In this document: positions 53,364 to 62,341 of the stretch, in pieces
Position numbering within the stretch: position 1 is the first letter of the stretch
How the letters are laid out: every line of letters begins with the position of its first letter
NCBI GenBank assembly: GCA_965279295.1
Contig: CBDIHQ010000006.1
Strand: one strand, 5' to 3'
Length of the DNA stretch: 64,000 bases
Source of the DNA: Aquabacter sp965279295
GTDB taxonomy: Bacteria; Pseudomonadota; Alphaproteobacteria; Rhizobiales; Xanthobacteraceae
The notes under the pieces: model-generated
Database searches by the model: none
Seen by the model: only the letters and a program-made list of their open reading frames with translations
Told to the model about the DNA's origin: nothing
Made by a program: the position numbers and the translations under genes

Positions 53364-54358
53364 TCTTCGCCCGCGCGCCCCGCTTCTGGTCGGCGCCCCA
53401 ATCCCTGGCGGGAACCCTGCTCGCGCCGTTCGGGTCCGTGGTCGGGGCAATCACGCTGCGGCGCATGGCGCGGCCGGGCACGGGTGTGCCGGTGGTGGTG
53501 ATCTGCGTCGGCAATCCCACGGTCGGCGGCTCCGGCAAGACACCCACGGCGTTGGCGGTGTTGGCGCGCCTCAAGGCACGCGGCGCCCGTCCGTTTGCCC
53601 TGCTGCGCGGCCACGGCGGCCGCGAGGCGGGGCCGCTAATCGTCGATCCCGCGCTTCATGATGCCGGGGCCGTGGGGGACGAAGCGCTGCTTCTGGCGCA
53701 GGCCGCGCCGACTATCATATCGCGCGACCGCGTCGCGGGGGCTCGGCTGGCGCTGGACAGCGGCGCGAGCCATGTGGTGATGGACGACGGCTTCCAGAAC
53801 CCATCGCTGGTGAAAGACGCAGCCGTTCTGGTTTTGGATGGTGCCGCCGGCATCGGCAATGGCCGCGTCCTCCCCGCCGGACCGCTGCGGGCGCCGTTCG
53901 CGGATCAACTCGACCAAGCGGACGCTTTGCTGGTGGTGGGTCCCGGTGCCGCACTGCCCTCCGCCGGCAAGCCGCTGCTGCGCGCACGCCTGCTGCCGGA
54001 CCCAACAGTGGCGGACGCGCTACGCGGGCAGAAGCTGCTGGCCTTCGCCGGCATCGGACGACCGGAAAAATTCTTCGCGACACTGCGGGACATCGGCGCC
54101 ATCCTGGTCGAAACCCGCGCCTTCCCTGACCACCACGCCTACACCCTCGCCGATATCCAGCGGCTGCTGGAGCAGGCGTTTGTGGGAAATCTCAGGCTGG
54201 TGACCACCACCAAGGACATGGCCCGCCTCTCCCCGCCGGACTTCGCCGAGGCGCGGAGATATATCCATGTGCTGCCAGTGCGGCTGGAACTGGACGACAT
54301 GGGGATGCTGGACCGCCTGATCGATCTGGCGGAAGCACGGGCAGCGGCGCGCTTTTAG
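53360..54358 (+). CDS. lpxK: Tetraacyldisaccharide 4'-kinase
   Basis: 332 residues. P-loop-like VGNPTVGGSGKTPTALAVL, ALLRGHGGRE, GDEALLLA and MDDGFQNPSL are LpxK hallmarks. It phosphorylates the 4' position of the lipid A disaccharide at the inner membrane. An N-terminal hydrophobic segment anchors it. The stop overlaps the end of the convergent DUF2093-type gene by 4 bp. Confidence 0.96.
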   Translation: MIFARAPRFWSAPQSLAGTLLAPFGSVVGAITLRRMARPGTGVPVVVICVGNPTVGGSGKTPTALAVLARLKARGARPFALLRGHGGREAGPLIVDPALHDAGAVGDEALLLAQAAPTIISRDRVAGARLALDSGASHVVMDDGFQNPSLVKDAAVLVLDGAAGIGNGRVLPAGPLRAPFADQLDQADALLVVGPGAALPSAGKPLLRARLLPDPTVADALRGQKLLAFAGIGRPEKFFATLRDIGAILVETRAFPDHHAYTLADIQRLLEQAFVGNLRLVTTTKDMARLSPPDFAEARRYIHVLPVRLELDDMGMLDRLIDLAEARAAARF

Positions 54359-54585
54359 CCGCCGGCTTTCTTCTGATGCTCAAGCACCCGCGCCAGGACG
54401 GCTTCGGGGTCGGCATAGGCTTCCTGGAGATCGACGCTCCAATAGCGCAGTTCGTCAAGCAGTATGGATTGCCCGGTCACGGCGCAGCGCACGAAAGCGC
54501 CCGGACGCAAAATCCGGAATTCGCCGTCCAGATAGCGCACGAGGGCCTCGCCGCCCGCTTCGGGAAACCGTTCAAATCTGTTCAT
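54355..54585 (-). CDS. DUF2093-type small protein
   Basis: 76 residues matching the short alphaproteobacterial DUF2093 family: EALVRYLDGEFRILRPGAFV, CAVTGQSILLDELRYWSVDL and QEAYADPEAV. The function is unknown; a single small domain. ATG 54585 is chosen by family start; no clear Shine-Dalgarno. It follows xseA on the same strand after 70 bp, a common neighbour in rhizobia. Confidence 0.84.
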   Translation of the reverse strand: MNRFERFPEAGGEALVRYLDGEFRILRPGAFVRCAVTGQSILLDELRYWSVDLQEAYADPEAVLARVLEHQKKAGG

Positions 54586-54655
54586 CTGCGCCGACGCTTC
54601 GCTGAAACCTTCGCGCCAGGATATCGGCTCGGCGCGCCCGGGGAAAGGGCACCGC

Positions 54656-56257
54656 TCAATCGGCGGTGTCGAACAATGTCGGCTGGCTCGGCGGCGGTGC
54701 CGCCCGGCGTGGCGCCGGCTTACCGCCGGCCGCCACCACCGCAACCCGACCGTCCGCGAACTCCAATTCCAGCCCCTGCCCCGGCGAAACTGCCCCGGCG
54801 CCGCGCACCGCCCGCCCTGACGCATCGCGCACCAAGGCGAAGCCCCGCGCCAGAACGCCGTGATAGGATAGCGCCTCAAGAAGCTGCACCGCACCCTGAA
54901 GCTGCCGCGTCTGCTCGCGCAGCGTGACCTTCACTCCGCGCAGCCCGCGCGCGCTCAGCTCCTTGAGCCGCGCGCGACCGCGCAGGAGATGCGCACTTTG
55001 GGCGCGGATGTTCGCGGCCTGCCGGGCGATGGCGGCGTTCAGGCGATCCGCCCGCCGTTCCATCTGCCGGCCTGTGGCCTGGCTAAGGCTCAACCCCAAT
55101 TGGCGCGTGCGATCGAAGCCACGTTCCAGCCGGCCCCGCAGGATCGCGGGAGAGAGACGTCCGCGCGCCGATTGCAGGCGGATGCGATGGGCACTGGCAT
55201 TGGTGCGGAGCGCGCGCGGCAGGCGGGTGGACGCGGTATCGAGCCGCTGGCGCGGCGTCGCCAAAAGCGCGTCGGCCGCCGGCAACAGGCGCGACAGGGC
55301 ACGCAGGTCGCTGCGCCGCCGCTCCAGCAGGCGCGCGGGGGCGGCGGCAAGCCGCCCGTGCAAGGTCCGCACTGCGCCGAGCAATTCCGCGCGCACCGGC
55401 ACGGCCATCTCGGCGGCGGCCGTGGGCGTGGGCGCGCGCATGTCGGCGGCAAAATCGATCAGCGTAACGTCGGTCTCGTGGCCTACGGCCGAAATCAGCG
55501 GAATGGTGCTCTCGGCGGCGGCGCGCACCACCGCCTCGTCGGAAAAGCCGAGCAAGTCTTCCAGCGATCCGCCGCCCCGCGCGACGATCAGGAGGTCGGG
55601 GCGCGGCACCGGCCCGCCGGGCGGCAGGGCATTGAAGCCGCGGATGGCGGCGGCGACTTCCGCCGCGCTGGTCTCGCCCTGCACCCGCACCGGCCACACC
55701 AATACGCGCCGGGGAAACCGATCCGCCAGCCGATGGAGGATATCGCGGATCACCGCGCCGGTGGGCGAGGTGACGATGCCGATGACCGACGGGAGGAACG
55801 GGAGCGGCACCTTGCGGTCAGTGTCGAACAGCCCTTCGGCCTGGAGGCGGCGCTTGCGCTCCTCCAGCATGGCCATGATGGCGCCGGCGCCGGCGAACTC
55901 CAGGGACTCGATGACGATCTGGTAGCCGGACTTGCCGGGATAGGTGGTGAGCTTGCCGATCGCCACCACCTCCAACCCTTCCTCGGGCCGGACCTTGAGG
56001 CGAGCAAAATTGCCCTTCCAGATCACCGCGTCGAGCCGCGCGCCTTCGTCCTTCAGCGAGAAATAGGCGTGGCCGGAGGAGTGCGGCCCGCGATAGCCGG
56101 AAATCTCGCCGCGCACCCGCACATGGCCATAGGCATCCTCCACGGTCCGGCGCAGCGCGCCGGAAAGCTCGGAAACGGTCCATTCGGGCGCATTGGGGCG
56201 GGCGTCAGGGGCAGCGGGCATCGACTCATAGGCTGTTGGGATAGGAGGTCTAAGCAT
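54656..56257 (-). CDS. xseA: Exodeoxyribonuclease VII large subunit
   Basis: 533 residues. N-terminal OB fold (WTVSELSGALRRTVEDAYG, HAYFSLKDE, DAVIWKG), catalytic region IGIVTSPTGAVIRDIL, VARGGGSLEDLLGFSDE and SAVGHETDVTLIDF, long coiled-coil, and YHGVLARGFALVRDASG at the C-terminus. With XseB it degrades single-stranded DNA. Arg-rich coiled-coil in residues 290-440. Start 56257 or the internal ATG 56221 are both possible. Divergent from purD. Confidence 0.95.
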   Translation of the reverse strand: MLRPPIPTAYESMPAAPDARPNAPEWTVSELSGALRRTVEDAYGHVRVRGEISGYRGPHSSGHAYFSLKDEGARLDAVIWKGNFARLKVRPEEGLEVVAIGKLTTYPGKSGYQIVIESLEFAGAGAIMAMLEERKRRLQAEGLFDTDRKVPLPFLPSVIGIVTSPTGAVIRDILHRLADRFPRRVLVWPVRVQGETSAAEVAAAIRGFNALPPGGPVPRPDLLIVARGGGSLEDLLGFSDEAVVRAAAESTIPLISAVGHETDVTLIDFAADMRAPTPTAAAEMAVPVRAELLGAVRTLHGRLAAAPARLLERRRSDLRALSRLLPAADALLATPRQRLDTASTRLPRALRTNASAHRIRLQSARGRLSPAILRGRLERGFDRTRQLGLSLSQATGRQMERRADRLNAAIARQAANIRAQSAHLLRGRARLKELSARGLRGVKVTLREQTRQLQGAVQLLEALSYHGVLARGFALVRDASGRAVRGAGAVSPGQGLELEFADGRVAVVAAGGKPAPRRAAPPPSQPTLFDTAD

Positions 56258-56348
56258 AGCCCGATCCCCCCTTATGCGGCGAGCGCAATGCCTGCCCCCT
56301 TGTTTGAAGCCGAGCAAGCCGATAGCGGTTTCTACGGGAGGAACGCGG

Positions 56349-57605
56349 ATGAATGTGCTGCTGCTCGGCTCGGGGGGCCGTGAACATGCCTTGGCTTGGA
56401 AGCTCGCGCAGAGCCCGGCCATGGGTCAATTCTACGCCCTGCCCGGCAACCCCGGCATTGCCGACATCGCGGAAGTGGTGGAAGGCGTTCCCCTCTCCGC
56501 CCACCACCAATTGGTGACATGGTGCCGCGAGCACGCCATCGGCCTTGTGGTCGTCGGCCCCGAGGCGCCGCTGGTGGCGGGGCTGGTGGATCGGCTCGCG
56601 GAAGCCGGCATCGCCGCCTTCGGCCCCACCGCCGCCGCCGCGCGGCTCGAAGGCTCCAAGCTGTTCACCAAGGAGTTGTGCAAGACATACAGCATCCCCA
56701 CTGCGGGGTTCGGCCGCTTCACCACCCTTGAGGGCGCCGCCGCCCACATCCACGCCGAAGGCGCGCCGATCGTCGTGAAGGCGGACGGACTGATGGCCGG
56801 CAAGGGCGTCGTGGTGGCCCTCACCGTGGAGGAGGCGATGGCCGCCGTGGAGGGCGTGTTCGCCGCCGGCGGCCAGGAAGTGCTGATCGAGGAATGCATG
56901 GAGGGCGAGGAGGCAAGCCTGTTCTGCCTCGTGGACGGCGAGACTGTCCTCCCCTTCGGCAGCGCCCAGGACCATAAGCGCGCGTTCGACGGCGACCTCG
57001 GCCCCAACACCGGCGGCATGGGCGCCTATTCTCCCGCCCCGGTGCTGACGCCGGAACTGGAAGCCCGCGCCATCGCCGAGATCGTGGTGCCCACCGCCAA
57101 GGCCATGGTCGCGATCGGCGCGCCCTATCGCGGCATTCTCTATGCCGGGTTGATGCTCACCACCGCCGGGCCGAAGCTGGTGGAATACAATTGCCGCTTC
57201 GGCGATCCCGAATGCCAGGTGCTGATGCCGCGCCTGAAAAGCGATCTGCTGCCCCTGCTGGACGCAGCCGCCCACGGCAAGCTCGCGGATGCACGCGTGG
57301 AATGGTCAAGCGAAACCGCCCTTTCGGTGGTCTATGCCAGCCGGGGCTATCCCGGTGCGCACCAGACCGGCTCGGAAATCTCCGGCATCCAGACGGCGGG
57401 CGAGACCGAGGGCGTACTGGTGTTCCAGGCGGGCACCAAACGCTCCGGCGCCAAGCTGGTCTCGAACGGCGGGCGGGTGCTGAACGTCACCGGCGTTGGC
57501 GCAGACCTCCAGCAGGCCCGCGACAGAGCCTATGAAGCCGCCGCCAAGATCCAGTGGCCGGAAGGCTTCTATCGCAACGACATAGGCTGGCGCGCTCTCA
57601 AATAA
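56349..57605 (+). CDS. purD: Phosphoribosylamine-glycine ligase
   Basis: 418 residues. ATP-grasp enzyme beginning MNVLLLGSGGREHALAWKL, with GPEAPLVAGL, KADGLMAGKGVVV, LIEECMEGEEAS and GPNTGGMGAYSP. It forms glycinamide ribonucleotide, the second step of purine synthesis. AGGAACGCGG lies just before ATG 56349. It is divergent from xseA and upstream of the dehalogenase gene by 29 bp. Confidence 0.97.
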   Translation: MNVLLLGSGGREHALAWKLAQSPAMGQFYALPGNPGIADIAEVVEGVPLSAHHQLVTWCREHAIGLVVVGPEAPLVAGLVDRLAEAGIAAFGPTAAAARLEGSKLFTKELCKTYSIPTAGFGRFTTLEGAAAHIHAEGAPIVVKADGLMAGKGVVVALTVEEAMAAVEGVFAAGGQEVLIEECMEGEEASLFCLVDGETVLPFGSAQDHKRAFDGDLGPNTGGMGAYSPAPVLTPELEARAIAEIVVPTAKAMVAIGAPYRGILYAGLMLTTAGPKLVEYNCRFGDPECQVLMPRLKSDLLPLLDAAAHGKLADARVEWSSETALSVVYASRGYPGAHQTGSEISGIQTAGETEGVLVFQAGTKRSGAKLVSNGGRVLNVTGVGADLQQARDRAYEAAAKIQWPEGFYRNDIGWRALK

Positions 57606-57634
57606 AACAAACGCGCGCTGCAGGGAGATACCTC

Positions 57635-58528
57635 ATGGCCGATCTTGCCGATCTCTTTCCCGGCTTCGACGCGCACAATATCGACACGCCGGCCGGCCGC
57701 ATCTTCGCGCGCACCGGCGGGGACGGGCCGCCGCTTCTGCTGCTGCACGGCTACCCCCAGACCGGCGCGATGTGGCACCGCGTGGCGCCGACGCTGGCGA
57801 AGACCCACCGCGTCATCATCCCCGACCTGCCGGGATACGGCTGGAGCGCGGCGCCGGCACCAGGCCCGAACCATGCTCCTTACAACAAGCGGGCGATGGG
57901 CGAGGCGATGGTTGCGCTGATGGAGCATCTCGGCCACGCGCATTTCTCGCTCATGGGCCACGACCGGGGCGGGCGCGCGAGCTACCGCCTCGCGCTCGAC
58001 CATGTGGGGCGGGTGGACAAACTGGTGCTGCTGGACATCGCCCCCACCCATACCGCATGGCGGGGGCTCGACAGGGCGCGGGCGCTGAAATCCTACCATT
58101 GGACCTTCCTCGCCCAGCCGCATCCCTTCCCGGAGACGATGATCGGCAAGGACCCACGCTATTTCATCGACACCACACTGACGGGCTGGAGCGGCGGCAA
58201 GGGGCTGGCGGTGTTCGACCCGCGCGCCCTCGCCCATTACCGCGCCGCTTTCGCCTCTCCGGATCATATCCGCGGCGCCTGCGAAGATTATCGCGCTGGC
58301 GCTACCGTGGACTTCATCCACGATGAGGCAGACCTTGCCGCCGGCCGGGTCATCGAGTGCCCGGTTCTGGTGCTGTGGGGCGACCATGGGTCGGTGAGCG
58401 CCGGGCCTTTGGAGGCGTGGAAGCCGTTCACCACCAAGCTCCAGGGGGCGCCCATCCCCTCCGGCCACTATCTCTGCGAGGAGGCGCCCGATGCGGTGCT
58501 TGAGGCGCTGAAGGGCTTCCTCATTTAG
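57635..58528 (+). CDS. Fluoroacetate/haloacetate dehalogenase-type alpha/beta hydrolase
   Basis: 297 residues. The nucleophile elbow is GHDRGGR, with Asp110 instead of Ser. Compared from memory with Rhodopseudomonas RPA1163, the key residues fall at the same numbers: Asp110, Arg111 and Arg114 (carboxylate binding), Asp134, His155, Trp156, Trp185 and Tyr219 (halide pocket), and a base at His278 (280 there). H-W-Y for the halide is the set described for fluoroacetate dehalogenase, so hydrolysis of haloacetates is likely, with C-F cleavage possible. CAGGGAG precedes ATG 57635. It overlaps the convergent TehA-like gene by 8 bp. No regulator or haloacid permease adjoins. Confidence 0.87.
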   Translation: MADLADLFPGFDAHNIDTPAGRIFARTGGDGPPLLLLHGYPQTGAMWHRVAPTLAKTHRVIIPDLPGYGWSAAPAPGPNHAPYNKRAMGEAMVALMEHLGHAHFSLMGHDRGGRASYRLALDHVGRVDKLVLLDIAPTHTAWRGLDRARALKSYHWTFLAQPHPFPETMIGKDPRYFIDTTLTGWSGGKGLAVFDPRALAHYRAAFASPDHIRGACEDYRAGATVDFIHDEADLAAGRVIECPVLVLWGDHGSVSAGPLEAWKPFTTKLQGAPIPSGHYLCEEAPDAVLEALKGFLI

Positions 58529-59504
58529 CAGCGCCCTCCTTCTGAAGCAGCTTGCCGTTCCAGGCGGCCCGCAGAGTCCCGAGGCTCACCAGGATCAGGA
58601 TCGCGCTGGCCGCAATAAGGGTGATCCAGGCGAATGCCAGCAGCCAAAGATCGGGATGAGCCTTTGCCAGCATCACGATCGCCGTGGCGAACGCACCGGT
58701 GGGGAAAGTCCAGCCCCACCACGACATGGCGAAGGGCACGCGCGCGAAATTCGGCGTGAGGGTCGCAAGCACGGCGACGATGAAGCCGGCCAGCCCCAGC
58801 AGGATCAGCGGGCCAGGGCCGAAGCCGTGTGTGAGTTGGGCAAGCGCGATGGTGCCCGCCGCCGAAGGGGCGAGGAAAATGCCCAGGGTCGGCTTCAGGG
58901 CCTCCGGCAAGGCCGGGCCGGTGACGATGCGGGCGAGAATCAAAGGTTGGATCATGGCCCAGAGCAGGCCGCCAACCCCGAACAGCACCCAGCACAGGTT
59001 CTCGTAGCCCATCTGCACCCCGAACACCGGGGCGATGATGTTGCCCACCAGCGGAATGAGCAAAGGCGGCGTCAGGGCGGCGATCTCGCGTGGCCGGGTC
59101 AGCAGTCCACGCACCGTCCACACACCGATGGCGAGATGCAGCACGATGGCACCGAGCCAGATCCCCGTGGCAAAGGTCGGCGCATAGGGAAACAGGCCGC
59201 CCGAAATGATCATCAGGCCGATGGTCACGGCGCCCGCGAAGGCCGAGCGCACGGGGTGAGCAAGGTCCGCCATCAGCGCCAGCGGCGTGCGCACCACGCG
59301 AACCAGATGCAGTCCTGCGACAAGCACCCACACCAGGATCGTCAGCCCCAGAAGGATTTCGCCGATCAGCGCCGGCACGCCCAGAACCGACACCGCCGCG
59401 CGCCAGGCGAGGCCCGTGCCGCCGATGCCCATGGGCGCCGCGAACAGGGCGAGCGGCAGATGCGTGAGGCGCACCGGCGCGCGTTTGGAAGGTGTCGCAA
59501 TCAT
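58521..59504 (-). CDS. TehA/SLAC1-family anion channel or exporter (TDT family)
   Basis: 327 residues, ten predicted helices. Opens with LPLALFAAPMGIGGTGLAW, the TehA/SLAC1 helix-1 pattern, and ends with FPTGAFATA in a later helix as in that family. Members move tellurite, dicarboxylates, sulfite or other small anions. ATG 59504 is preferred over the in-frame TTG at 59516. Convergent with the dehalogenase gene with an 8-bp overlap; a link to halide or haloacetate transport is only a thought. Confidence 0.85.
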   Translation of the reverse strand: MIATPSKRAPVRLTHLPLALFAAPMGIGGTGLAWRAAVSVLGVPALIGEILLGLTILVWVLVAGLHLVRVVRTPLALMADLAHPVRSAFAGAVTIGLMIISGGLFPYAPTFATGIWLGAIVLHLAIGVWTVRGLLTRPREIAALTPPLLIPLVGNIIAPVFGVQMGYENLCWVLFGVGGLLWAMIQPLILARIVTGPALPEALKPTLGIFLAPSAAGTIALAQLTHGFGPGPLILLGLAGFIVAVLATLTPNFARVPFAMSWWGWTFPTGAFATAIVMLAKAHPDLWLLAFAWITLIAASAILILVSLGTLRAAWNGKLLQKEGAAK

Positions 59505-59602
59505 GGGGGTCTTCAATCCTGGGAGCGGTTCGCGAAATCACGCGTCCGCTTTTGGAACCGATGCCTGCTTTATCAGGCGGGCTCGACTGCCGGACAGTGA
59601 TT

Positions 59603-60166
59603 TCAGGTCAGCAGGCTGATCAGCCAGTCTGGGTGAAATCTCGAGCCGAGGAAGGCGGCAAGGCCGATGCCGAAGCCGAACCCACCGAAGCCCCAAGCGA
59701 CGAACATCAGCCACCAGACGCTGGTGAGGGCGGCGACGGCGGCGAGCGACAAGGCGATGGCAAGCGCGGCATCGGCGAGGTCGAACTGGTCGTCATGCAT
59801 GTTCATGTCGTCGTAGAGCGCCTGGATATCCTTGGCCTTCTGCGCCAACTGGTCCGAGCGGGTCTGATAGCGCCCCTTCTCCGCCTCGATGGCCGCCAGC
59901 TTGGCCGTGACCTCGGCGGAAGGCGGCGTGGCGGCGGTGACCCTGAGAATCTCTCCGGTCTGCTCGTTCATGTGCAGCTTGAGACGCGCCGCCTGATACT
60001 CGTTCCAGGTGTCGACGATGTCGGCCTTGGCCACCTGCATGGCCTGGACGACATTGTCGTCCTTGATCTTCGCGACCGCCATGAAGACCGACAGAAACAC
60101 CACCGTGATCGCGACGGCACGGTTCAGCGAATGGGTTTTGCCGTCGGTATTGATCTCGATTTCCAT
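59603..60166 (-). CDS. DUF4337-type membrane protein
   Basis: 187 residues. One membrane helix near the N-terminus (RAVAITVVFLSVFMAVAKI), a long helical/coiled-coil middle (about residues 50-120) and two helices at the C-terminus. KDDNVVQAMQVAKADIVDTW is the DUF4337 hallmark. Function unknown. It stands alone between the TehA-like and tadA genes. Confidence 0.85.
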   Translation of the reverse strand: MEIEINTDGKTHSLNRAVAITVVFLSVFMAVAKIKDDNVVQAMQVAKADIVDTWNEYQAARLKLHMNEQTGEILRVTAATPPSAEVTAKLAAIEAEKGRYQTRSDQLAQKAKDIQALYDDMNMHDDQFDLADAALAIALSLAAVAALTSVWWLMFVAWGFGGFGFGIGLAAFLGSRFHPDWLISLLT

Positions 60167-60268
60167 AGATCGCCCCCTCTGCGGCGATTCTCGTCGCTTC
60201 GCGGGGGAGATTAGGGGGTGAAATGGGAGGGATGGAATGGTGACGGAACGTCAGACGTGCACCGTGCC

Positions 60269-60697
60269 TTAGCGGCGATCCCGAAAGAAGGTGCGCAATA
60301 CCTCCGCCGCCTGGCGCTCGGCGATGCCGCCATAGACTTCGGGCACATGGTGGCAGGTGGGCTGGGAATAAAAGCGCGGCCCGCTTTCCACCGCCCCACC
60401 CTTGGGGTCCGGCGCGCCGTAATAGAGCCGCCGCACGCGGGCGAAGGAGATGGCCGCCGCGCACATGGCGCAGGGCTCAAGCGTCACATAGAGATCGCAG
60501 TTCAGCAGCCGCTCGGCACCGAGCAGGGTGGAGCCGGCGCGCACCACAATCATTTCGGCATGGGCGGTGGGGTCGGTGAGTTCGCGCGTGCGGTTGCCGT
60601 CGCGCGCGATCACGGTGGAGCCGCGCACCAGCACGGCACCCACCGGCACTTCGCCCCGTTCGGCGGCGGCGCGGGCCTCGGCCAGCGCCATCTGCAT
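60269..60697 (-). CDS. tadA: tRNA-specific adenosine deaminase
   Basis: 142 residues. Zinc deaminase motifs HAEM and PCAMC (HxE, PCxxC). It converts A34 of tRNA-Arg(ACG) to inosine. MALAEARAAAERGEVPVGAV is typical of TadA. ATG 60697 is chosen; a TTG at 60712 or an ATG at 60769 would lengthen it. Divergent from the pseudouridine synthase. Confidence 0.95.
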   Translation of the reverse strand: MQMALAEARAAAERGEVPVGAVLVRGSTVIARDGNRTRELTDPTAHAEMIVVRAGSTLLGAERLLNCDLYVTLEPCAMCAAAISFARVRRLYYGAPDPKGGAVESGPRFYSQPTCHHVPEVYGGIAERQAAEVLRTFFRDRR

Positions 60698-60904
60698 GAA
60701 AGTCTCGCTCAATCCACCGCCCCGAAACCTGCGCCGGCCTGCCCTATCAGGCGGCAGCGGCGAATCCACCCCTCAAATCGGGATTAGAGCACGCATTTTT
60801 CCCGCTTGCGCGCGACTTTGGCCCGGTGCTGCGCGCGATCTGGCACGGCGCGACCTGCGTGCTTCACCTCGCACCCACGAAAGGTTCGTGCTATCGCCCA
60901 TCCC

Positions 60905-62341
60905 ATGCCCAGCAAACTGCCGCCCCGCAAGGACAAGAACCGCGTTCCGCGCGACAAACGCGTGATCGCTCCCGCAAAGAAGGACGCCGAGCGCGTCGCC
61001 AAGGTTATCGCGCGCGCCGGGCTCGGCTCGCGGCGGGAAATCGAGGACTGGATCGTCGCCGGCCGGGTCGCCGTCAACGGCGTCATCCTGGAAAGCCCCG
61101 CGAACACGGTGACCCCCGAAGACACCATCGAGGTGGATGGCGCGCCGCTGCCTGAGCGCGAGCGCACCCGCCTGTTCCTCTACCACAAGCCCAAGGGCGT
61201 GGTGACGACCAACCACGACCCCGAGGGGCGCACCACCCTATTCGAGATTCTGCCCAAGGGCCTGCCGCGTCTCGTCAGCATCGGCCGGCTCGATCTGAAT
61301 TCCGAGGGCCTGCTGCTGCTCACCAATGACGGCGGCCTCGCACGCGCCCTGGAACTGCCGGAAACCGGCTGGCTGCGCCGCTACCGCGTGCGCGCCAAGG
61401 GCGAGATCAACCAGGCCCAGCTCGATGCGCTGCTCAAGGGCATCACCGTCGAGGGCATCGAGTACGGCCCGATCGAGGCGACGCTCGACCGGGCGCAAGG
61501 CGCGAACGTGTGGATCACTGTGGCGCTGCGCGAAGGCAAAAACCGCGAAGTTCGCAACGTCCTTTCCGCCCTTGGCTTGCAGGTGAACCGCCTGATCCGC
61601 GTCTCCTTCGGCCCGTTCCAGCTCGGCGAAATCGGCGAGAACGGCATCGAGGAGGTGCGCACCCGCGTCCTGCGCGACCAGATCGGCGACGAGATCACCG
61701 CCGCGTCAGGCGCGGATTTCGATGGGCCTCTGGTGGACCATCCGATCGACGACGAACCACCCCGGCAGGTCCGCCGCCTGGACGACGAGGACGATACCCG
61801 CCGTCCCGCCCGGTCCCCGCGCCGGCAGGAGCGTGAGCCGGAAGGCCGCGCCCGCGCCCGCCATCCCGCAGGTCCTGAGGAAGAAACCGCCACGTTCCGC
61901 ATTCGCAGCCGCCGCGCCGACCCCGATCGCGAGTTGGAAAGCCGTGGCACGGTCGCCGACCGCAAGGGACGCGAAATCAAGGTGGAGCGCGTGGTCGCCC
62001 CGCCCCGCGAGGAGGAACGTCCGGCGCGCAGTGCTGGCTACGGCAAGGGGAGTCCAGACTCGGGCGGCCGGTTCGAGCGCGGCGGTGATCGCCCGCCGCG
62101 TGCTGGCGGTCCCGGCCAGCGGCCCGGCCCCGGCGCCCGACGCGATGATGGTCGCTTCGAGGAGCGCCCGCGCAGCCACAAGCCGGCCGGTGCCGGAGGC
62201 CGCGACTTCGAGGGTCGTGGTGAGCGGCGCGGCCCCGCGCCCGCAGGGCGATGCGCGCGAGGATTTCCGCCGCAGCGAGCGGCCGGACAGCCGTCCGGGA
62301 GGACGAACCGAGGGCCGTCCGCCCAGCCGCGAAGAGGGTAG
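60905..62341 (+). CDS. RluB/RsuA-family pseudouridine synthase, tail frameshifted
   Basis: 478 residues in this frame. S4 domain (about residues 30-75: RVAKVIARAGLGSRREIEDW), then catalytic domain with VSIGRLDLNSEGLLLLTNDG (active-site Asp in RLD) and REGKNREVRNVLSALGL. It makes pseudouridine in 23S rRNA. From about residue 270 the chain is an Arg/Pro/Gly/Asp-rich disordered tail. Near 62235 the natural reading appears to leave this frame: the following repeat region is coherent in another frame (next feature). The terminal 35 residues here (PAGRCARGFPPQRAAG) are therefore likely frameshift product. Either a sequence error or a true shift. Confidence 0.88.
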   Translation: MPSKLPPRKDKNRVPRDKRVIAPAKKDAERVAKVIARAGLGSRREIEDWIVAGRVAVNGVILESPANTVTPEDTIEVDGAPLPERERTRLFLYHKPKGVVTTNHDPEGRTTLFEILPKGLPRLVSIGRLDLNSEGLLLLTNDGGLARALELPETGWLRRYRVRAKGEINQAQLDALLKGITVEGIEYGPIEATLDRAQGANVWITVALREGKNREVRNVLSALGLQVNRLIRVSFGPFQLGEIGENGIEEVRTRVLRDQIGDEITAASGADFDGPLVDHPIDDEPPRQVRRLDDEDDTRRPARSPRRQEREPEGRARARHPAGPEEETATFRIRSRRADPDRELESRGTVADRKGREIKVERVVAPPREEERPARSAGYGKGSPDSGGRFERGGDRPPRAGGPGQRPGPGARRDDGRFEERPRSHKPAGAGGRDFEGRGERRGPAPAGRCARGFPPQRAAGQPSGRTNRGPSAQPRRG

